Shown here: positions 1 through 6,613 of the stretch, in pieces | How the letters are laid out: each line of letters opens with the position of its first letter | How positions within the stretch are numbered: position 1 is the stretch's first letter | From: a virus | Reading direction: 5' to 3' (one strand) | DNA length: 27,143 nucleotides | IMG/VR virus record: IMGVR_UViG_3300017714_000125 | Coordinates: 1-27,143 of that record | Translations under genes and position numbers: made by a program | The notes under the pieces: generated by a model | What the model was told of the DNA's origin: nothing | Database searches by the model: none | What the model saw: only the letters and a program-made list of their open reading frames with translations

Positions 1-144
1 CCCGGCATCGTGCTCGAAATGTACGAAAAGAATTTATGGGACCGTACCAAGAGAAGTTACCTTATCCGATGGCACGATGGAAATGTTACCACAGAACACG
101 AAGGTTACCTCAAACTAGCAAGAGACATGGTGGGAAAGATATGA
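1..144 (+). CDS. SH3-like small protein, C-terminal fragment
   Basis: The open frame enters from the left edge and ends at TGA 142-144, leaving 47 residues. It begins GIVLEMYEKN and continues YLIRWHDG, then YLKLA. This is the second half of the small VGDLV/SH3-like proteins that recur in the window: a GIVLE strand, then a (V/I)RW strand, then a closing strand. Its stop overlaps the next start as ATGA (141-144), so the two are probably translationally coupled. The start lies outside the window. Function unknown; family membership is inferred from the strand pattern. Confidence 0.6.
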   Translation, partial: PGIVLEMYEKNLWDRTKRSYLIRWHDGNVTTEHEGYLKLARDMVGKI

Positions 145-326
145 AAGAAGGCGATAAAGTTATTATTATAACGCACGATATAAAAGGGCGCATCTTGCGC
201 TTCTATAATGATGACCGTGCGCTTGTGGTCACGGGCGAAGTGGGCGACCAACTCATCAGGGAGTACCTAATTCCTAAGAAAGACCTGAGAGTCATAACAG
301 ATAAAACTTACTCGACGTGGAGGTAA
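141..326 (+). CDS. small SH3-like protein
   Basis: This 61-residue protein starts MKEGDKVIIITHDIKGRILR and has a predicted all-beta pattern. The EGDKV opening is the same turn as the VGDLV signature of its neighbours, followed by alternating hydrophobic strands (RALVVTGEVG, LRVIT). An open frame extends upstream to 36 but has no ribosome site there. The ATG at 141 overlaps the previous stop and follows GGTGGGAAAG, so I chose it. KOW/SH3-like barrels often bind nucleic acid or protein, but nothing here identifies a ligand. Confidence 0.65.
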   Translation: MKEGDKVIIITHDIKGRILRFYNDDRALVVTGEVGDQLIREYLIPKKDLRVITDKTYSTWR

Positions 327-331
327 GCGTG

Positions 332-589
332 ATGAAGCACCTTTTAAATAATAATATTAAGGTTGGGGATCTGGTATGGATCCACAAGCCAACCCCACCC
401 AAAGGGCAAGTTGTCCCAGAGATCAATCTGAAGCCAGAGCTTGCGATTTACTTGGGGCAGAAAACTTTCGATGAAACCTATGCTTGCTCAATGGTTCATT
501 TCGTCAACTGGGATAGCTCCCTCCCGCAACCTCGACCGGTACAATCAAACTTGCTTGAGAAGGTTCAGCCAAAGGAGAAGATTGAATAA
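332..589 (+). CDS. small VGDLV (SH3-like) protein
   Basis: This 85-residue protein opens MKHLLNNNIKVGDLVWIHKP. The IKVGDLV signature is followed by a predicted strand (ELAIYLGQ) and a C-terminal VHFVNWDSSLPQP, the usual order in the family expanded in this window. The ATG at 332 lies 8 nt after GGAGG (319-323). An in-frame GTG at 317 overlaps that Shine-Dalgarno site and is not credible as the start. Function unknown. Confidence 0.7.
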   Translation: MKHLLNNNIKVGDLVWIHKPTPPKGQVVPEINLKPELAIYLGQKTFDETYACSMVHFVNWDSSLPQPRPVQSNLLEKVQPKEKIE

Positions 590-677
590 TTTTAATTTTT
601 TGATAGAGATGGGCACGGCAATTCTGCTGCTCGCCTGTGGTTTTATTCTTTACAACTTTGGAGTATTTTGTTTATGA
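582..677 (+). CDS. small single-pass membrane peptide, TTG start
   Basis: This is a 31-residue frame from TTG 582, with AAGGAG at 572-577. It ends in a hydrophobic helix (GTAILLLACGFILYNFGVFCL), so it would be a membrane peptide. An in-frame ATG at 609 would give only 22 residues and has no ribosome site. The frame overlaps the end of the upstream gene by 8 nt, and its stop overlaps the next start as ATGA (674-677). That chain of overlaps supports real translation. Function unknown. Confidence 0.5.
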   Translation: MNNFNFLIEMGTAILLLACGFILYNFGVFCL

Positions 678-880
678 TTCGTGAAACATTAATTTTGGTC
701 TCTTTGGGATTCATAGCAGCAGCAGTCTGGAACCACGTTTGGGTCCAGCCAAATGACGAGTTTAGATTTGCGGTCATGGACTGCATGACAGAAACTGATC
801 GTCATAATCAAGCCGGGTATAATATTTGTGTGGACAGGGTAAGAAAAAGTAAAAAAGCCCTTGACAATGCTCGTCGATAG
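674..880 (+). CDS. membrane-anchored small protein
   Basis: This 68-residue protein starts at ATG 674, overlapping the preceding stop. Residues 5-20 (TLILVSLGFIAAAVW) form one hydrophobic helix, which could be a signal anchor. The rest is polar with two cysteines (VMDCMTETD, YNICVDRV) and a basic C-terminus (RVRKSKKALDNARR). The cysteines would lie outside the membrane if the tail is periplasmic. It is the last gene before a strong promoter. I do not recognise the family. Confidence 0.65.
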   Translation: MIRETLILVSLGFIAAAVWNHVWVQPNDEFRFAVMDCMTETDRHNQAGYNICVDRVRKSKKALDNARR

Positions 881-889
881 TGTTATATT
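861..889 (+). promoter_or_regulatory. sigma70 promoter
   Basis: TTGACA (861-866), a 17-bp spacer and TATATT (884-889) give a near-perfect housekeeping promoter. Its -35 box overlaps the end of the upstream gene. It should drive the gene at 921 and the run that follows. Confidence 0.85.
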
Positions 890-920
890 AGTGTGTAAGT
901 TAGAGACAAGGAGATAGGTT

Positions 921-1193
921 ATGGAAAATCGTCGTAAAAATCGTGGTGGTGGTCGCCAGCGTCTAACAGCAGAACAGAGAGTACAGTTCGCCCGTGAACG
1001 TCGAGCCATGTGCGGGAAACTGCTAACACAGCAGGGTTTTGAAGGTGCTCTTGTCGTTGAGCACGTCCGAGGCTCGCAATACTTGCTGCGCCTGCCTAAC
1101 GGAGAAGAGGTCTTCGCCTCTCATAAGAAGCAAAAGAACCAAGCTGAAGGTGCCGTGACCCAAGCAGGCTGGCGACTCTGGGAAGAGCGATGA
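921..1193 (+). CDS. small basic protein, possible IF1/S1-like OB fold
   Basis: This 90-residue protein has a very basic N-terminus (MENRRKNRGGGRQRL). It is the first gene after a consensus promoter, with AAGGAG at 908-913. Residues 41-70 (EGALVVEHVRGSQYLLRLPN, then GEEVFASHKK) resemble the core of translation initiation factor IF1: V-x-E, an aromatic strand, L-x-N-G-x-E-V-x-A, then basic residues. That likeness is pattern-level only and unverified. An RNA- or ribosome-binding role would suit an early phage gene. It could instead be another SH3-like protein. Confidence 0.7.
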   Translation: MENRRKNRGGGRQRLTAEQRVQFARERRAMCGKLLTQQGFEGALVVEHVRGSQYLLRLPNGEEVFASHKKQKNQAEGAVTQAGWRLWEER

Positions 1194-1453
1194 TGAAAGC
1201 CGGAGTCACAGACCCCACCGGCTCCTTGGTCAGGTTTTCGACGGAAAAGCGTCAGCTTTACTTTCCGACATCCTCCACCTATGGGCTCTTCGACGGAGAG
1301 GTCGGCTTGGTTATTTCATCCACAGACAATCACGGAGACATTCACGTGAGGGTCAGGTGGCTCAAGCCAGTCCTGCAAACCAACGGAAGTTATGCCGAAA
1401 TTTCTGATTTTAATTTATTAAATTTTGTTGTAGTGAGTTCAGCGCATGAATAG
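1190..1453 (+). CDS. small SH3-like protein
   Basis: This 87-residue protein overlaps the previous stop (ATG 1190; a second ATG at 1193 is an equally possible start). It contains TGSLVRFSTE, then GEVGLVISS, then IHVRVRWLKP and a closing FVVVSS, matching the four-strand order of the VGDLV family although the leading motif is GSLV. It sits in a coupled run with the genes on either side. Function unknown. Confidence 0.65.
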   Translation: MMKAGVTDPTGSLVRFSTEKRQLYFPTSSTYGLFDGEVGLVISSTDNHGDIHVRVRWLKPVLQTNGSYAEISDFNLLNFVVVSSAHE

Positions 1454-1655
1454 AGTGAAGGTTAAGCCCGGAGATTTGGTTAGGTTACACCCGAACGAAA
1501 CAAGACTTATGGGGCTCGAAGACCAGCAGCGTCTGGGGTTGGTGATGGAGGTTCTGTCCAATACTCAGCCTAGAATTATTTCTGTCTTATGGCACGGCTG
1601 TTCAGAAACAGATGATGAGTATGAGGACGGTCTTGTTCTCATGAGCAAGGCTTAG
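1446..1655 (+). CDS. small VGDLV (SH3-like) protein
   Basis: This 69-residue protein starts MNRVKVKPGDLVRLHPNETR. KPGDLVRL is the family signature, LGLVMEVL the second strand and IISVLWHG the third; it ends DGLVLMSKA. The start overlaps the upstream gene by 8 nt. It belongs with the preceding and following small genes in one polycistronic unit. Function unknown. Confidence 0.7.
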   Translation: MNRVKVKPGDLVRLHPNETRLMGLEDQQRLGLVMEVLSNTQPRIISVLWHGCSETDDEYEDGLVLMSKA

Positions 1656-1657
1656 AG

Positions 1658-1918
1658 ATGTGGCATCTTTATGTGGTTGAGTGTGCGGACAAGACTCTGT
1701 ATACCGGAGTGACCACAGATCTTCGGAGGAGGCTTCACGAACACAATCACACTAAACGTGGTGCCAAGTACACAAGATGCCGAAGACCAGTAGCCTTGGT
1801 CTGGAACAGAGAGTACCCTACTCGATCAGAAGCACAATCCGCAGAGTATCAATTTAAAAAACTTGTTCATAAACAAAAATGGACTATAATAAGAAAAGGA
1901 AAACCAGATGAGAGATAA
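1658..1918 (+). CDS. GIY-YIG nuclease domain protein (UPF0213/YhbQ-like)
   Basis: This 86-residue, single-domain GIY-YIG protein begins MWHLYVVECADKTLYTGVTT. LYVVEC and LYTGVT are the two halves of the GIY-YIG core. They are followed by DLRRRLHEHN (catalytic arginine region), RGAKYTRCRRPV, and the helix SEAQSAEYQFKKL carrying the conserved glutamate. This layout and length match the UPF0213 group. Family members are probable metal-dependent endonucleases with poorly defined cellular roles. In a phage it may act in DNA processing or repair. A second, unrelated GIY-YIG protein lies at 18130. Confidence 0.85.
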   Translation: MWHLYVVECADKTLYTGVTTDLRRRLHEHNHTKRGAKYTRCRRPVALVWNREYPTRSEAQSAEYQFKKLVHKQKWTIIRKGKPDER

Positions 1919-2132
1919 GTTACTAAACGCAACGCTACTACACTTTCAGGCAAAGAAAGCAGAAGCGTCCGCAAACCTAGAGATCTACATGAGTAACCCT
2001 GTAGGTGTCGCCGAGCACCCGAATATCGTTGAGGAGCTTGCGAGCCTAACGAAACAAGTGGTTGAGGCTGATGAGTGCATCACGCTTCTTCTGTCTAAGC
2101 AAGGCTATACAAAAGCAACTTCTAAGAGGTAG
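1908..2132 (+). CDS. hypothetical helical protein
   Basis: This 74-residue protein overlaps the GIY-YIG gene by 11 nt. It is predicted to be mostly helical (LLNATLLHFQAKKAEASANL, then NIVEELASLTKQVVEADECI) with a basic tail (KATSKR). The heptad-like spacing suggests a small helical hairpin, perhaps a dimer. No family is recognised. Confidence 0.65.
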   Translation: MRDKLLNATLLHFQAKKAEASANLEIYMSNPVGVAEHPNIVEELASLTKQVVEADECITLLLSKQGYTKATSKR

Positions 2133-2137
2133 AGCCA

Positions 2138-2245
2138 ATGGAATGGGAGCTTATAGGAAGGATTGTTCTTTGCTGCCTGATCGTCGCTGGTGGTCTGATC
2201 ATGGTGGTCACAAATGTTAATTATGAACCAGACGACAGGGAGTGA
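2138..2245 (+). CDS. small single-pass membrane peptide
   Basis: This 35-residue frame runs from ATG 2138, shortly after AAGAGG. A hydrophobic helix (LIGRIVLCCLIVAGGLIMVV) is followed by an acidic tail (YEPDDRE). It sits between two genes with almost no gap, in register with the operon. It is one of several tiny membrane peptides in this window. Function unknown. Confidence 0.6.
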   Translation: MEWELIGRIVLCCLIVAGGLIMVVTNVNYEPDDRE

Positions 2246-2248
2246 GGA

Positions 2249-2611
2249 TTGACAAGCACTAATTTGTTTTATGCCACAATGTTCTTCGTAGCAGGGCACA
2301 CCTTGGGGTGGTTTCAGGTGAATAGTCAGTTCGTATGGGAGTGGTGGCGAGACCGACCGTTCCTAACCGTCTGCATTTATGCGATCCCCACGTCACTATG
2401 TTACTTGTACGGCGCAAGGTTCGCATACATGGACACTCAAGAAGCGTGGGCTGGCAGGTTTCTTGCGTTCGCTGCAAGTTACTTGGTGTTTCCGCTGTTG
2501 ACGTGGTGGTTCCTGAAGGAGAGCATGTTCACGACTAAAACGATGGTGTGTGTTTCGTTATCCTTTTTAATAATTGCGATCCAGCTTCTCTGGAGTCAAA
2601 ATAATGCTTGA
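2249..2611 (+). CDS. four-helix integral membrane protein
   Basis: This 120-residue protein starts with TTG 2249 just after GGGAGTGAGG. It has four predicted transmembrane helices: about 5-20, 34-54, 66-88 and 95-114. Aromatic-rich stretches (FVWEWWRDRPFL, LLTWWFLKESMF) flank them. I recall similar proteins from marine phage genomes but cannot give a function. The size and topology recall half-sized DMT-type transporters, a weak resemblance. It ends the operon; its stop codon adjoins the next promoter. Confidence 0.65.
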   Translation: MTSTNLFYATMFFVAGHTLGWFQVNSQFVWEWWRDRPFLTVCIYAIPTSLCYLYGARFAYMDTQEAWAGRFLAFAASYLVFPLLTWWFLKESMFTTKTMVCVSLSFLIIAIQLLWSQNNA

Positions 2612-2636
2612 CTCTTTATTTAAAATGTGTTATATT
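2608..2636 (+). promoter_or_regulatory. sigma70 promoter for uvsE
   Basis: TTGACT (2608-2613), 17 bp, TATATT (2631-2636). The -35 box overlaps the stop codon of the preceding gene. It lies about 30 nt before the uvsE-like start. Confidence 0.85.
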
Positions 2637-2668
2637 GTAGAAGTAATAATAGTCAAGGAGTTACACTT

Positions 2669-3595
2669 ATGTCAAATAATCTAGGTTATGCTTGTATCAA
2701 CACACACCTTTCAGATGTGCCCAAGTCTCAACGCATTACAACCAATCGCTCTATGATCAAACGCACGTTCCAAGAGCGTGGTCTGCCATACGCTTCAGAG
2801 CTTGCGCTTGCTAACTGCCGTGACTTGCTCAAGGTTCTCAAGTGGAATCACCAGCACGACATTCACTTCTTCCGCATGTCATCCGACTTGTTCCCGTGGG
2901 CTTCCGAGTACAACCTTCGTGACCTGCCAGACTACGACGACATTTGCGATGCGCTTATGGATGCAGGCGACTTCGCCCATGACAACGGTCATCGCATTAC
3001 TACCCATCCCGGTCCATTCAACGTACTCGGTTCACCCAAGCAGCAAGTCGTTGACAATACCATCAAAGAACTCAACACCCATGCAGAGATCTTTGACATG
3101 TTAGGTCTGCCTACTACACCGTATGCCAAGATCAATATTCATGTCGGTGGTACTTACGGCGGCGACTTTGCAGGCACAGCCAAGCGTTGGTGCGCCAACT
3201 TCCACAAGTTGTCCGAGACTGCTCAAGCTCGTATTACCGTAGAGAACGACGACAAGGCTTCTATGTGGTCTACGCAGCACCTGTACGATTACATTCACAA
3301 AGATATTCTTATCCCTATCGTACACGACGTGCACCATCACAAGTTTTGCCCCGGCGGTCTTACCGACAAAGAAGCTATGACCCTTGCCGCATCTACGTGG
3401 TTCGATGTCAAGCCTGTCATCCATTACTCACAGGATCGTAGCGTAGAACACAACGACCCTAAGATTCGTGCACAGGCTCACTCCGATTCATACTGGACTC
3501 CCGTAGATACACACGGTCTAGACGTTGACGTTATGCTGGAGTGCAAACACAAAGAACTCGGCTTGTTCAAGATGCGACAACTCTTGCAAGGCTGA
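2669..3595 (+). CDS. uvsE: UV damage endonuclease (UvsE/UVDE family)
   Basis: This is a 308-residue TIM-barrel endonuclease that nicks DNA 5' of UV photoproducts and other lesions, starting excision repair without UvrABC. The N-terminus NLGYACIN matches the family start. Other signatures are FRMSSDLFPW (68-77), THPG (112-115), NIHVGG with His158, VENDD (191-195) and HDVHHH (219-224), which supply acidic and histidine ligands for the metal cluster. The length is normal for the bacterial enzyme. It has its own promoter and AAGGAG (2655-2660) before ATG 2669. Codon use is richer in C-ending codons than its neighbours, suggesting strong expression. A phage copy would protect the genome against sunlight damage. 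Confidence 0.9.
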   Translation: MSNNLGYACINTHLSDVPKSQRITTNRSMIKRTFQERGLPYASELALANCRDLLKVLKWNHQHDIHFFRMSSDLFPWASEYNLRDLPDYDDICDALMDAGDFAHDNGHRITTHPGPFNVLGSPKQQVVDNTIKELNTHAEIFDMLGLPTTPYAKINIHVGGTYGGDFAGTAKRWCANFHKLSETAQARITVENDDKASMWSTQHLYDYIHKDILIPIVHDVHHHKFCPGGLTDKEAMTLAASTWFDVKPVIHYSQDRSVEHNDPKIRAQAHSDSYWTPVDTHGLDVDVMLECKHKELGLFKMRQLLQG

Positions 3596-3620
3596 GTCTC
3601 CCAGAGAGAATATTGTTGCG

Positions 3621-3660
3621 GTAGGTTGCTTGATACTTGTGACCTACTTTTCTTTTTATT
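3621..3660 (+). terminator. possible Rho-independent terminator
   Basis: GTAGGT (3621-3626) pairs with ACCTAC (3642-3647) across a 15-nt loop, followed by TTTTCTTTTT. The stem is short and the loop long, so this is a modest candidate for ending the uvsE transcript. Confidence 0.45.
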
Positions 3661-3686
3661 AAATTTGTTATGGAGTTAAAACTCTT

Positions 3687-4505
3687 ATGTTATTTATATA
3701 TTTATTTACAGCCCTTCTTGGAGGGGTGTTATCTCCACCACAAGCATCAATTCACATAGATGCAAACGTATACAGTAAGACTGCTGCTCGTTGGTCAGAG
3801 ATGCTGATGAAGACTACGACTGAGCACTCGACTACGCTTATTAAAAAGATCGAGATTGAGGACTCGAAACACGCAAACTTATCTAGAGATTATATTATAT
3901 GGATCCCTCACAACCGGCAAAGCCGATCAAAAAAAACGATTGGGGTTCTTTGGTTTCATGGTCATCATGGATTCTCTTCGAGGACATTCCGTGAGAGAAT
4001 ACTAAAACAATTTAGACGACAGTCAGATAAAAATTTCTTTGTAGTAATCCCAGAAATGCCATGGTCAACCAACACGAGCACAAGAACCGGCAGGAACGGT
4101 CAGGTTTGGAAAAATTCTGGAGACTTTACGAGGTTCATAAAGCGAGTCCGTCAGGATGTAGCCCTCGCCGGTATCGACGAAATAGACTGGCGGGTTGTTG
4201 GTCACTCTGCTGGAGGCTCTACGATAGCGACAGTCGGCTCTACGGGAGACCTATGTCTACTGAACCCGTCGATGATAGTCTGGTCAGATTCGACATACGG
4301 GTGGTGGATACAGAAGGCTAACCGCTCATGTCTCCAAGAATTTAAGACAGAGGTTTTCATAAATGGACACCCCAGTACCGCCACCTCTGCCAGAAGGATC
4401 TTGAATACCGAGGCTGGTAGAAATGTCACGGTTCACAAGAGAAACTTAACCCACAAGCAGATTGGAGACAACATCGTGAAACTATCAGGAGTACTAAATG
4501 ATTAA
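3687..4505 (+). CDS. secreted alpha/beta hydrolase (serine esterase-like)
   Basis: This 272-residue protein has a hydrophobic signal-like N-terminus (MLFIYLFTALLGGVLS). VLWFHGHHG (88-95) is the HG oxyanion loop, GHSAG (172-176) holds the nucleophile Ser174, and THKQIG places the likely catalytic His at 256. Asp201 (WSDSTYG) is a possible acid. This is the alpha/beta-hydrolase layout. Substrate unknown: lipid, cell-envelope ester or peptidoglycan-linked ester are all possible, and envelope lysis is an inference from secretion. The Shine-Dalgarno GGAG sits in a small GAGT/ACTC inverted repeat that may modulate initiation. Confidence 0.75.
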   Translation: MLFIYLFTALLGGVLSPPQASIHIDANVYSKTAARWSEMLMKTTTEHSTTLIKKIEIEDSKHANLSRDYIIWIPHNRQSRSKKTIGVLWFHGHHGFSSRTFRERILKQFRRQSDKNFFVVIPEMPWSTNTSTRTGRNGQVWKNSGDFTRFIKRVRQDVALAGIDEIDWRVVGHSAGGSTIATVGSTGDLCLLNPSMIVWSDSTYGWWIQKANRSCLQEFKTEVFINGHPSTATSARRILNTEAGRNVTVHKRNLTHKQIGDNIVKLSGVLND

Positions 4506-4794
4506 ATTGGGCGACAACGAGGGCATATCGGATCTATATTATAACGACAGTTGGTTTAAATCTCTTGTTATGGAGATAGCAGATTTTTATGGATATCCGA
4601 TCAGCACAGAGGATGCGATCTCGACGGGAGAACAGGTCATGTGCACGTATGCGACTGTCAATATCTCGCTGGGTCTAGAGCAGTTTCTCGACGAGTGGTA
4701 TAGTTGGTGGGAAGACAAAGTGCCAGTAACTCCACTCATGGCTGAGCTTTTTTGTAGAAAATATTATAAGCAGATGGGGGATCATATTTTATAA
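4498..4794 (+). CDS. hypothetical acidic protein
   Basis: This 98-residue protein overlaps the hydrolase gene by 8 nt, so the two are probably coupled. It is acidic and aromatic-rich (DLYYNDSWFK, FLDEWYSWWEDKVP) with a C-terminal LFCRKYYKQMGDHIL. It has no signal peptide or membrane segment and no motif I recognise. Being co-transcribed with a secreted hydrolase is the only functional hint. Confidence 0.65.
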   Translation: MIKLGDNEGISDLYYNDSWFKSLVMEIADFYGYPISTEDAISTGEQVMCTYATVNISLGLEQFLDEWYSWWEDKVPVTPLMAELFCRKYYKQMGDHIL

Positions 4795-4811
4795 ATAAAT
4801 TAAAAAAACAC

Positions 4812-4840
4812 TTGACATCTGGCTTCACCTTTGGTATATT
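4812..4840 (+). promoter_or_regulatory. sigma70 promoter
   Basis: TTGACA (4812-4817), 17 bp, TATATT (4835-4840). A G-rich leader follows; GGGGGG (852-857 of this kilobase block) can pair with CCTTCC (863-868) close to the transcript 5' end. Confidence 0.85.
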
Positions 4841-4901
4841 ATAAGAGTGATGGGGGGGTTGTCCTTCCTGCTTTTGAGAGAATGACAAAGAGAGGTTAGC
4901 T

Positions 4902-5225
4902 ATGGGAAGAATGGAAGTTGATATGTTTGTGACGGAAGAAATGGTTGATGCAGAGCTTCCGAACTTTGTTGCTAAGGTTCAGCAGCAGTTCGATGAGCAC
5001 TATGCGAAAAATCTACCCAACCTACAGGCTCCTTTCGTGTTTGTGTCGGGCGGTCGTAAGTACATTAAGATTGCTAGGAGAGACAATCAAACCTCAGTCA
5101 TTTGCTTCGTTCGAGCAGCGGACGGGGCGATCCTCAAGGCGGCTTCTTGGAAGGCTCCAGCCCTGAACTTCACTCGTGGAAGTATTTTTGAAGGAAAGTT
5201 CCCTTTCATGTGCTACGGGCTGTAA
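4902..5225 (+). CDS. conserved phage hypothetical protein (ASWKAP motif)
   Basis: This 107-residue protein contains RKYIKIARRDNQTSVICFVR and then GAILKAASWKAPA. I recall a widespread phage family of unknown function with the pattern KYxKI...V.CFI...G.V.KAASWKAP. The N-terminal 45 residues are helical and acidic; the rest looks beta. It is the first gene after a consensus promoter, so probably early and well expressed. An alternative ATG lies at 4911. Function unknown. Confidence 0.75.
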   Translation: MGRMEVDMFVTEEMVDAELPNFVAKVQQQFDEHYAKNLPNLQAPFVFVSGGRKYIKIARRDNQTSVICFVRAADGAILKAASWKAPALNFTRGSIFEGKFPFMCYGL

Positions 5226-5254
5226 ATAAAAAAGATCCTTTTTCAAGAAAACAC

Positions 5255-5283
5255 TTGACTTTTGGATCTCCAGCGTGTATAAT
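5255..5283 (+). promoter_or_regulatory. sigma70 promoter
   Basis: TTGACT (5255-5260), 17 bp, TATAAT (5278-5283), the only perfect -10 hexamer among the promoters found. It serves the membrane peptide at 5306 and the SWIM protein. Confidence 0.85.
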
Positions 5284-5305
5284 GTATATGTAAGATGGAG
5301 TTGAG

Positions 5306-5404
5306 ATGACAGAGACCCAAGTGATTCTAGCAATTGTTCTGACAGGCTTTGCCATTTTAAACATAACAAACATTGGGCTAATCCTGTTAGCCGGTAGACA
5401 GTAA
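5306..5404 (+). CDS. small single-pass membrane peptide
   Basis: This 32-residue frame starts at ATG 5306, with GGAG at 5297-5300. Almost the whole peptide is one hydrophobic helix (VILAIVLTGFAILNI, then NIGLILLAG) with a polar N-terminus (MTETQ). It is the first open frame after a consensus promoter and is 14 nt ahead of the next gene. Function unknown. Confidence 0.6.
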   Translation: MTETQVILAIVLTGFAILNITNIGLILLAGRQ

Positions 5405-5418
5405 GAGAGAGTAAGATA

Positions 5419-5697
5419 ATGGAATGGATTAAATGGCAACGTAAGGGTCAATGGGTTGATAACGATGAGGGTTATCACTATCGCTATTGTGGTGCGTGTG
5501 GTGGCAAAGCCGAGCACGACTTCAATGGGTGCGTTGACTGCCACAACCGTGAACTCCGTTACCGCACCAACGGTAAACGAACGACATTGGTCGGAGAATA
5601 CACGGTAACAAAGTATCCAAACGGGAAAACTTATTGTGATTGCAAGGGTTTTAAGTTTCGCAAGACGTGCAAACATGTTGGGCAAGCGAGGTTTTAA
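5419..5697 (+). CDS. SWIM-type zinc finger protein
   Basis: This 92-residue protein has a C-terminal YCDCKGFKFRKTCKHVGQAR that fits the SWIM zinc finger (C-x-C-x(n)-C-x-H), a DNA- or protein-binding module. An upstream set, CGACGG and CVDCH (about residues 24-43), could bind a second zinc. I recall similar short SWIM proteins in phages and in recombination-associated complexes. Possible roles are binding DNA ends or host nucleoprotein; neither is shown by the sequence. Confidence 0.75.
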   Translation: MEWIKWQRKGQWVDNDEGYHYRYCGACGGKAEHDFNGCVDCHNRELRYRTNGKRTTLVGEYTVTKYPNGKTYCDCKGFKFRKTCKHVGQARF

Positions 5698-5862
5698 GTG
5701 ACAAAGAGACGATTTGATTTTAAAAAGTTTGAAGAAGTTGTTGGAGAGGTTGTCTCGGAAGAGATGACTCGGATGGAAGCTTGGGAGGCTGTCACAGATG
5801 CTGGCATTACTGTCCCGTGGGAAGCTTTCAAGCGTTTGTTGCCGAGGTGTAAGAATGTTTAA
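5698..5862 (+). CDS. hypothetical small protein, GTG start
   Basis: This 54-residue frame uses GTG 5698, directly after the SWIM gene stop, and ends at 5862, overlapping the next gene by 8 nt. It is charged and helical (TKRRFDFKKFEEVVGEVVSE, then MEAWEAVTDAGITVPWEAFK). Such length and composition suggest a small helical regulator or binding protein. No family is recognised. Confidence 0.55.
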   Translation: MTKRRFDFKKFEEVVGEVVSEEMTRMEAWEAVTDAGITVPWEAFKRLLPRCKNV

Positions 5863-6034
5863 AGTTGGAGATCTGGTGGAGGTGACCGTGCGTCACGACA
5901 CAAAATGTATGGGCATCATTGTTGAACCCTACTATAGTCCAGCGGGTTGTGAGTGGTTGGTGAATCGCCTGAATGGTGACGGAAATATTATCTGTTGCCC
6001 AACTGATCTGGAGATGGTGAATGAGAGTAGGTGA
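5855..6034 (+). CDS. small VGDLV (SH3-like) protein
   Basis: This 59-residue protein begins MFKVGDLVEVTVRHDTKCMG, then IIVEPYYS, then WLVNRLNGDG and LEMVNESR. It is a minimal member of the family. The ATG at 5855 follows CCGAGG; a longer upstream frame lacks a ribosome site. It is the first of three tandem, overlapping members (5855, 6021, 6211). Function unknown. Confidence 0.7.
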   Translation: MFKVGDLVEVTVRHDTKCMGIIVEPYYSPAGCEWLVNRLNGDGNIICCPTDLEMVNESR

Positions 6035-6224
6035 TTTGGTGAGGCTCCCAGCAGGGACCAGTCGACATTGGGATTTGAGTTCCCCGATTGGTCTGTTGGT
6101 GGAGAAGTTGCCCAGAGAGGATAAACTGGAGTACGACTGGAAAGTCCTAGTTGACGGACAATACATTGAGTTCGGCAGGCAGATTGAGGACTCCTCTGAG
6201 GTGGTGAGCATTGCAGGTAGGTGA
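6021..6224 (+). CDS. small VGDLV (SH3-like) protein
   Basis: This 67-residue protein begins MRVGDLVRLPAGTSRHWDLS, followed by PIGLLVEKLP, YDWKVLVDG and VVSIAGR. Its start overlaps the preceding copy by 14 nt, with GGAG about 7 nt upstream. It is the second of three tandem members and probably arose by local duplication and divergence. Function unknown. Confidence 0.7.
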   Translation: MRVGDLVRLPAGTSRHWDLSSPIGLLVEKLPREDKLEYDWKVLVDGQYIEFGRQIEDSSEVVSIAGR

Positions 6225-6414
6225 CTTGATAGCATATCATCACGATCGAGAGCAGTTTGGTTTAATCCTAGAGCAGTTGCCATCTGGAGTGCTCATCGTC
6301 TTGTGGAGACACCCCGATCGAAACGGGAGGAACACGTGGACTGTTGACCCTAAATGGTGTGTGATGCTTAGAAGTAGAAAAGGGAATCATGCAGAGGGTG
6401 TGCAGTCATTGTAA
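6211..6414 (+). CDS. small VGDLV (SH3-like) protein, TTG start
   Basis: This 67-residue protein begins at TTG 6211 as M-QVGDLIAYHHDREQFGLIL. FGLILEQL and GVLIVLWRHPDR follow the family strand order, and WCVML closes it. The TTG start is set by the family signature and by overlap with the upstream copy. It is the third in the tandem trio. Function unknown. Confidence 0.65.
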   Translation: MQVGDLIAYHHDREQFGLILEQLPSGVLIVLWRHPDRNGRNTWTVDPKWCVMLRSRKGNHAEGVQSL

Positions 6415-6613
6415 TGGGTTTGGCTACGCCAAAGTTTATTGGACGATAGTTATGAGATTGTATTGTGATTGTGAGGCTGGCGATCGAAGAATCGAAGAAG
6501 TAAAAAATGCTTTGCGTGAAGTGGGTCTGGATCCAGAAAGCCCAGAATATAAATGGACTCGTAGGAGCGAGGTGGTTGAGAGGAGGAACAAGCATTGGAA
6601 AAAGGAGACTTAG
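6389..6613 (+). CDS. small zinc-binding protein
   Basis: This 74-residue protein has CSHCNGFGY near the N-terminus, like one DnaJ-type C-x-x-C-x-G-x-G zinc half-site. LYCDCEAGDRR follows about 20 residues later, giving four cysteines for one zinc. The C-terminal half is a charged helix (EEVKNALREVGLD, then VVERRNKHWKKET). It overlaps both neighbours by 19-26 nt. Small four-cysteine phage proteins of this type are common; their function is generally unknown. Confidence 0.65.
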   Translation: MQRVCSHCNGFGYAKVYWTIVMRLYCDCEAGDRRIEEVKNALREVGLDPESPEYKWTRRSEVVERRNKHWKKET

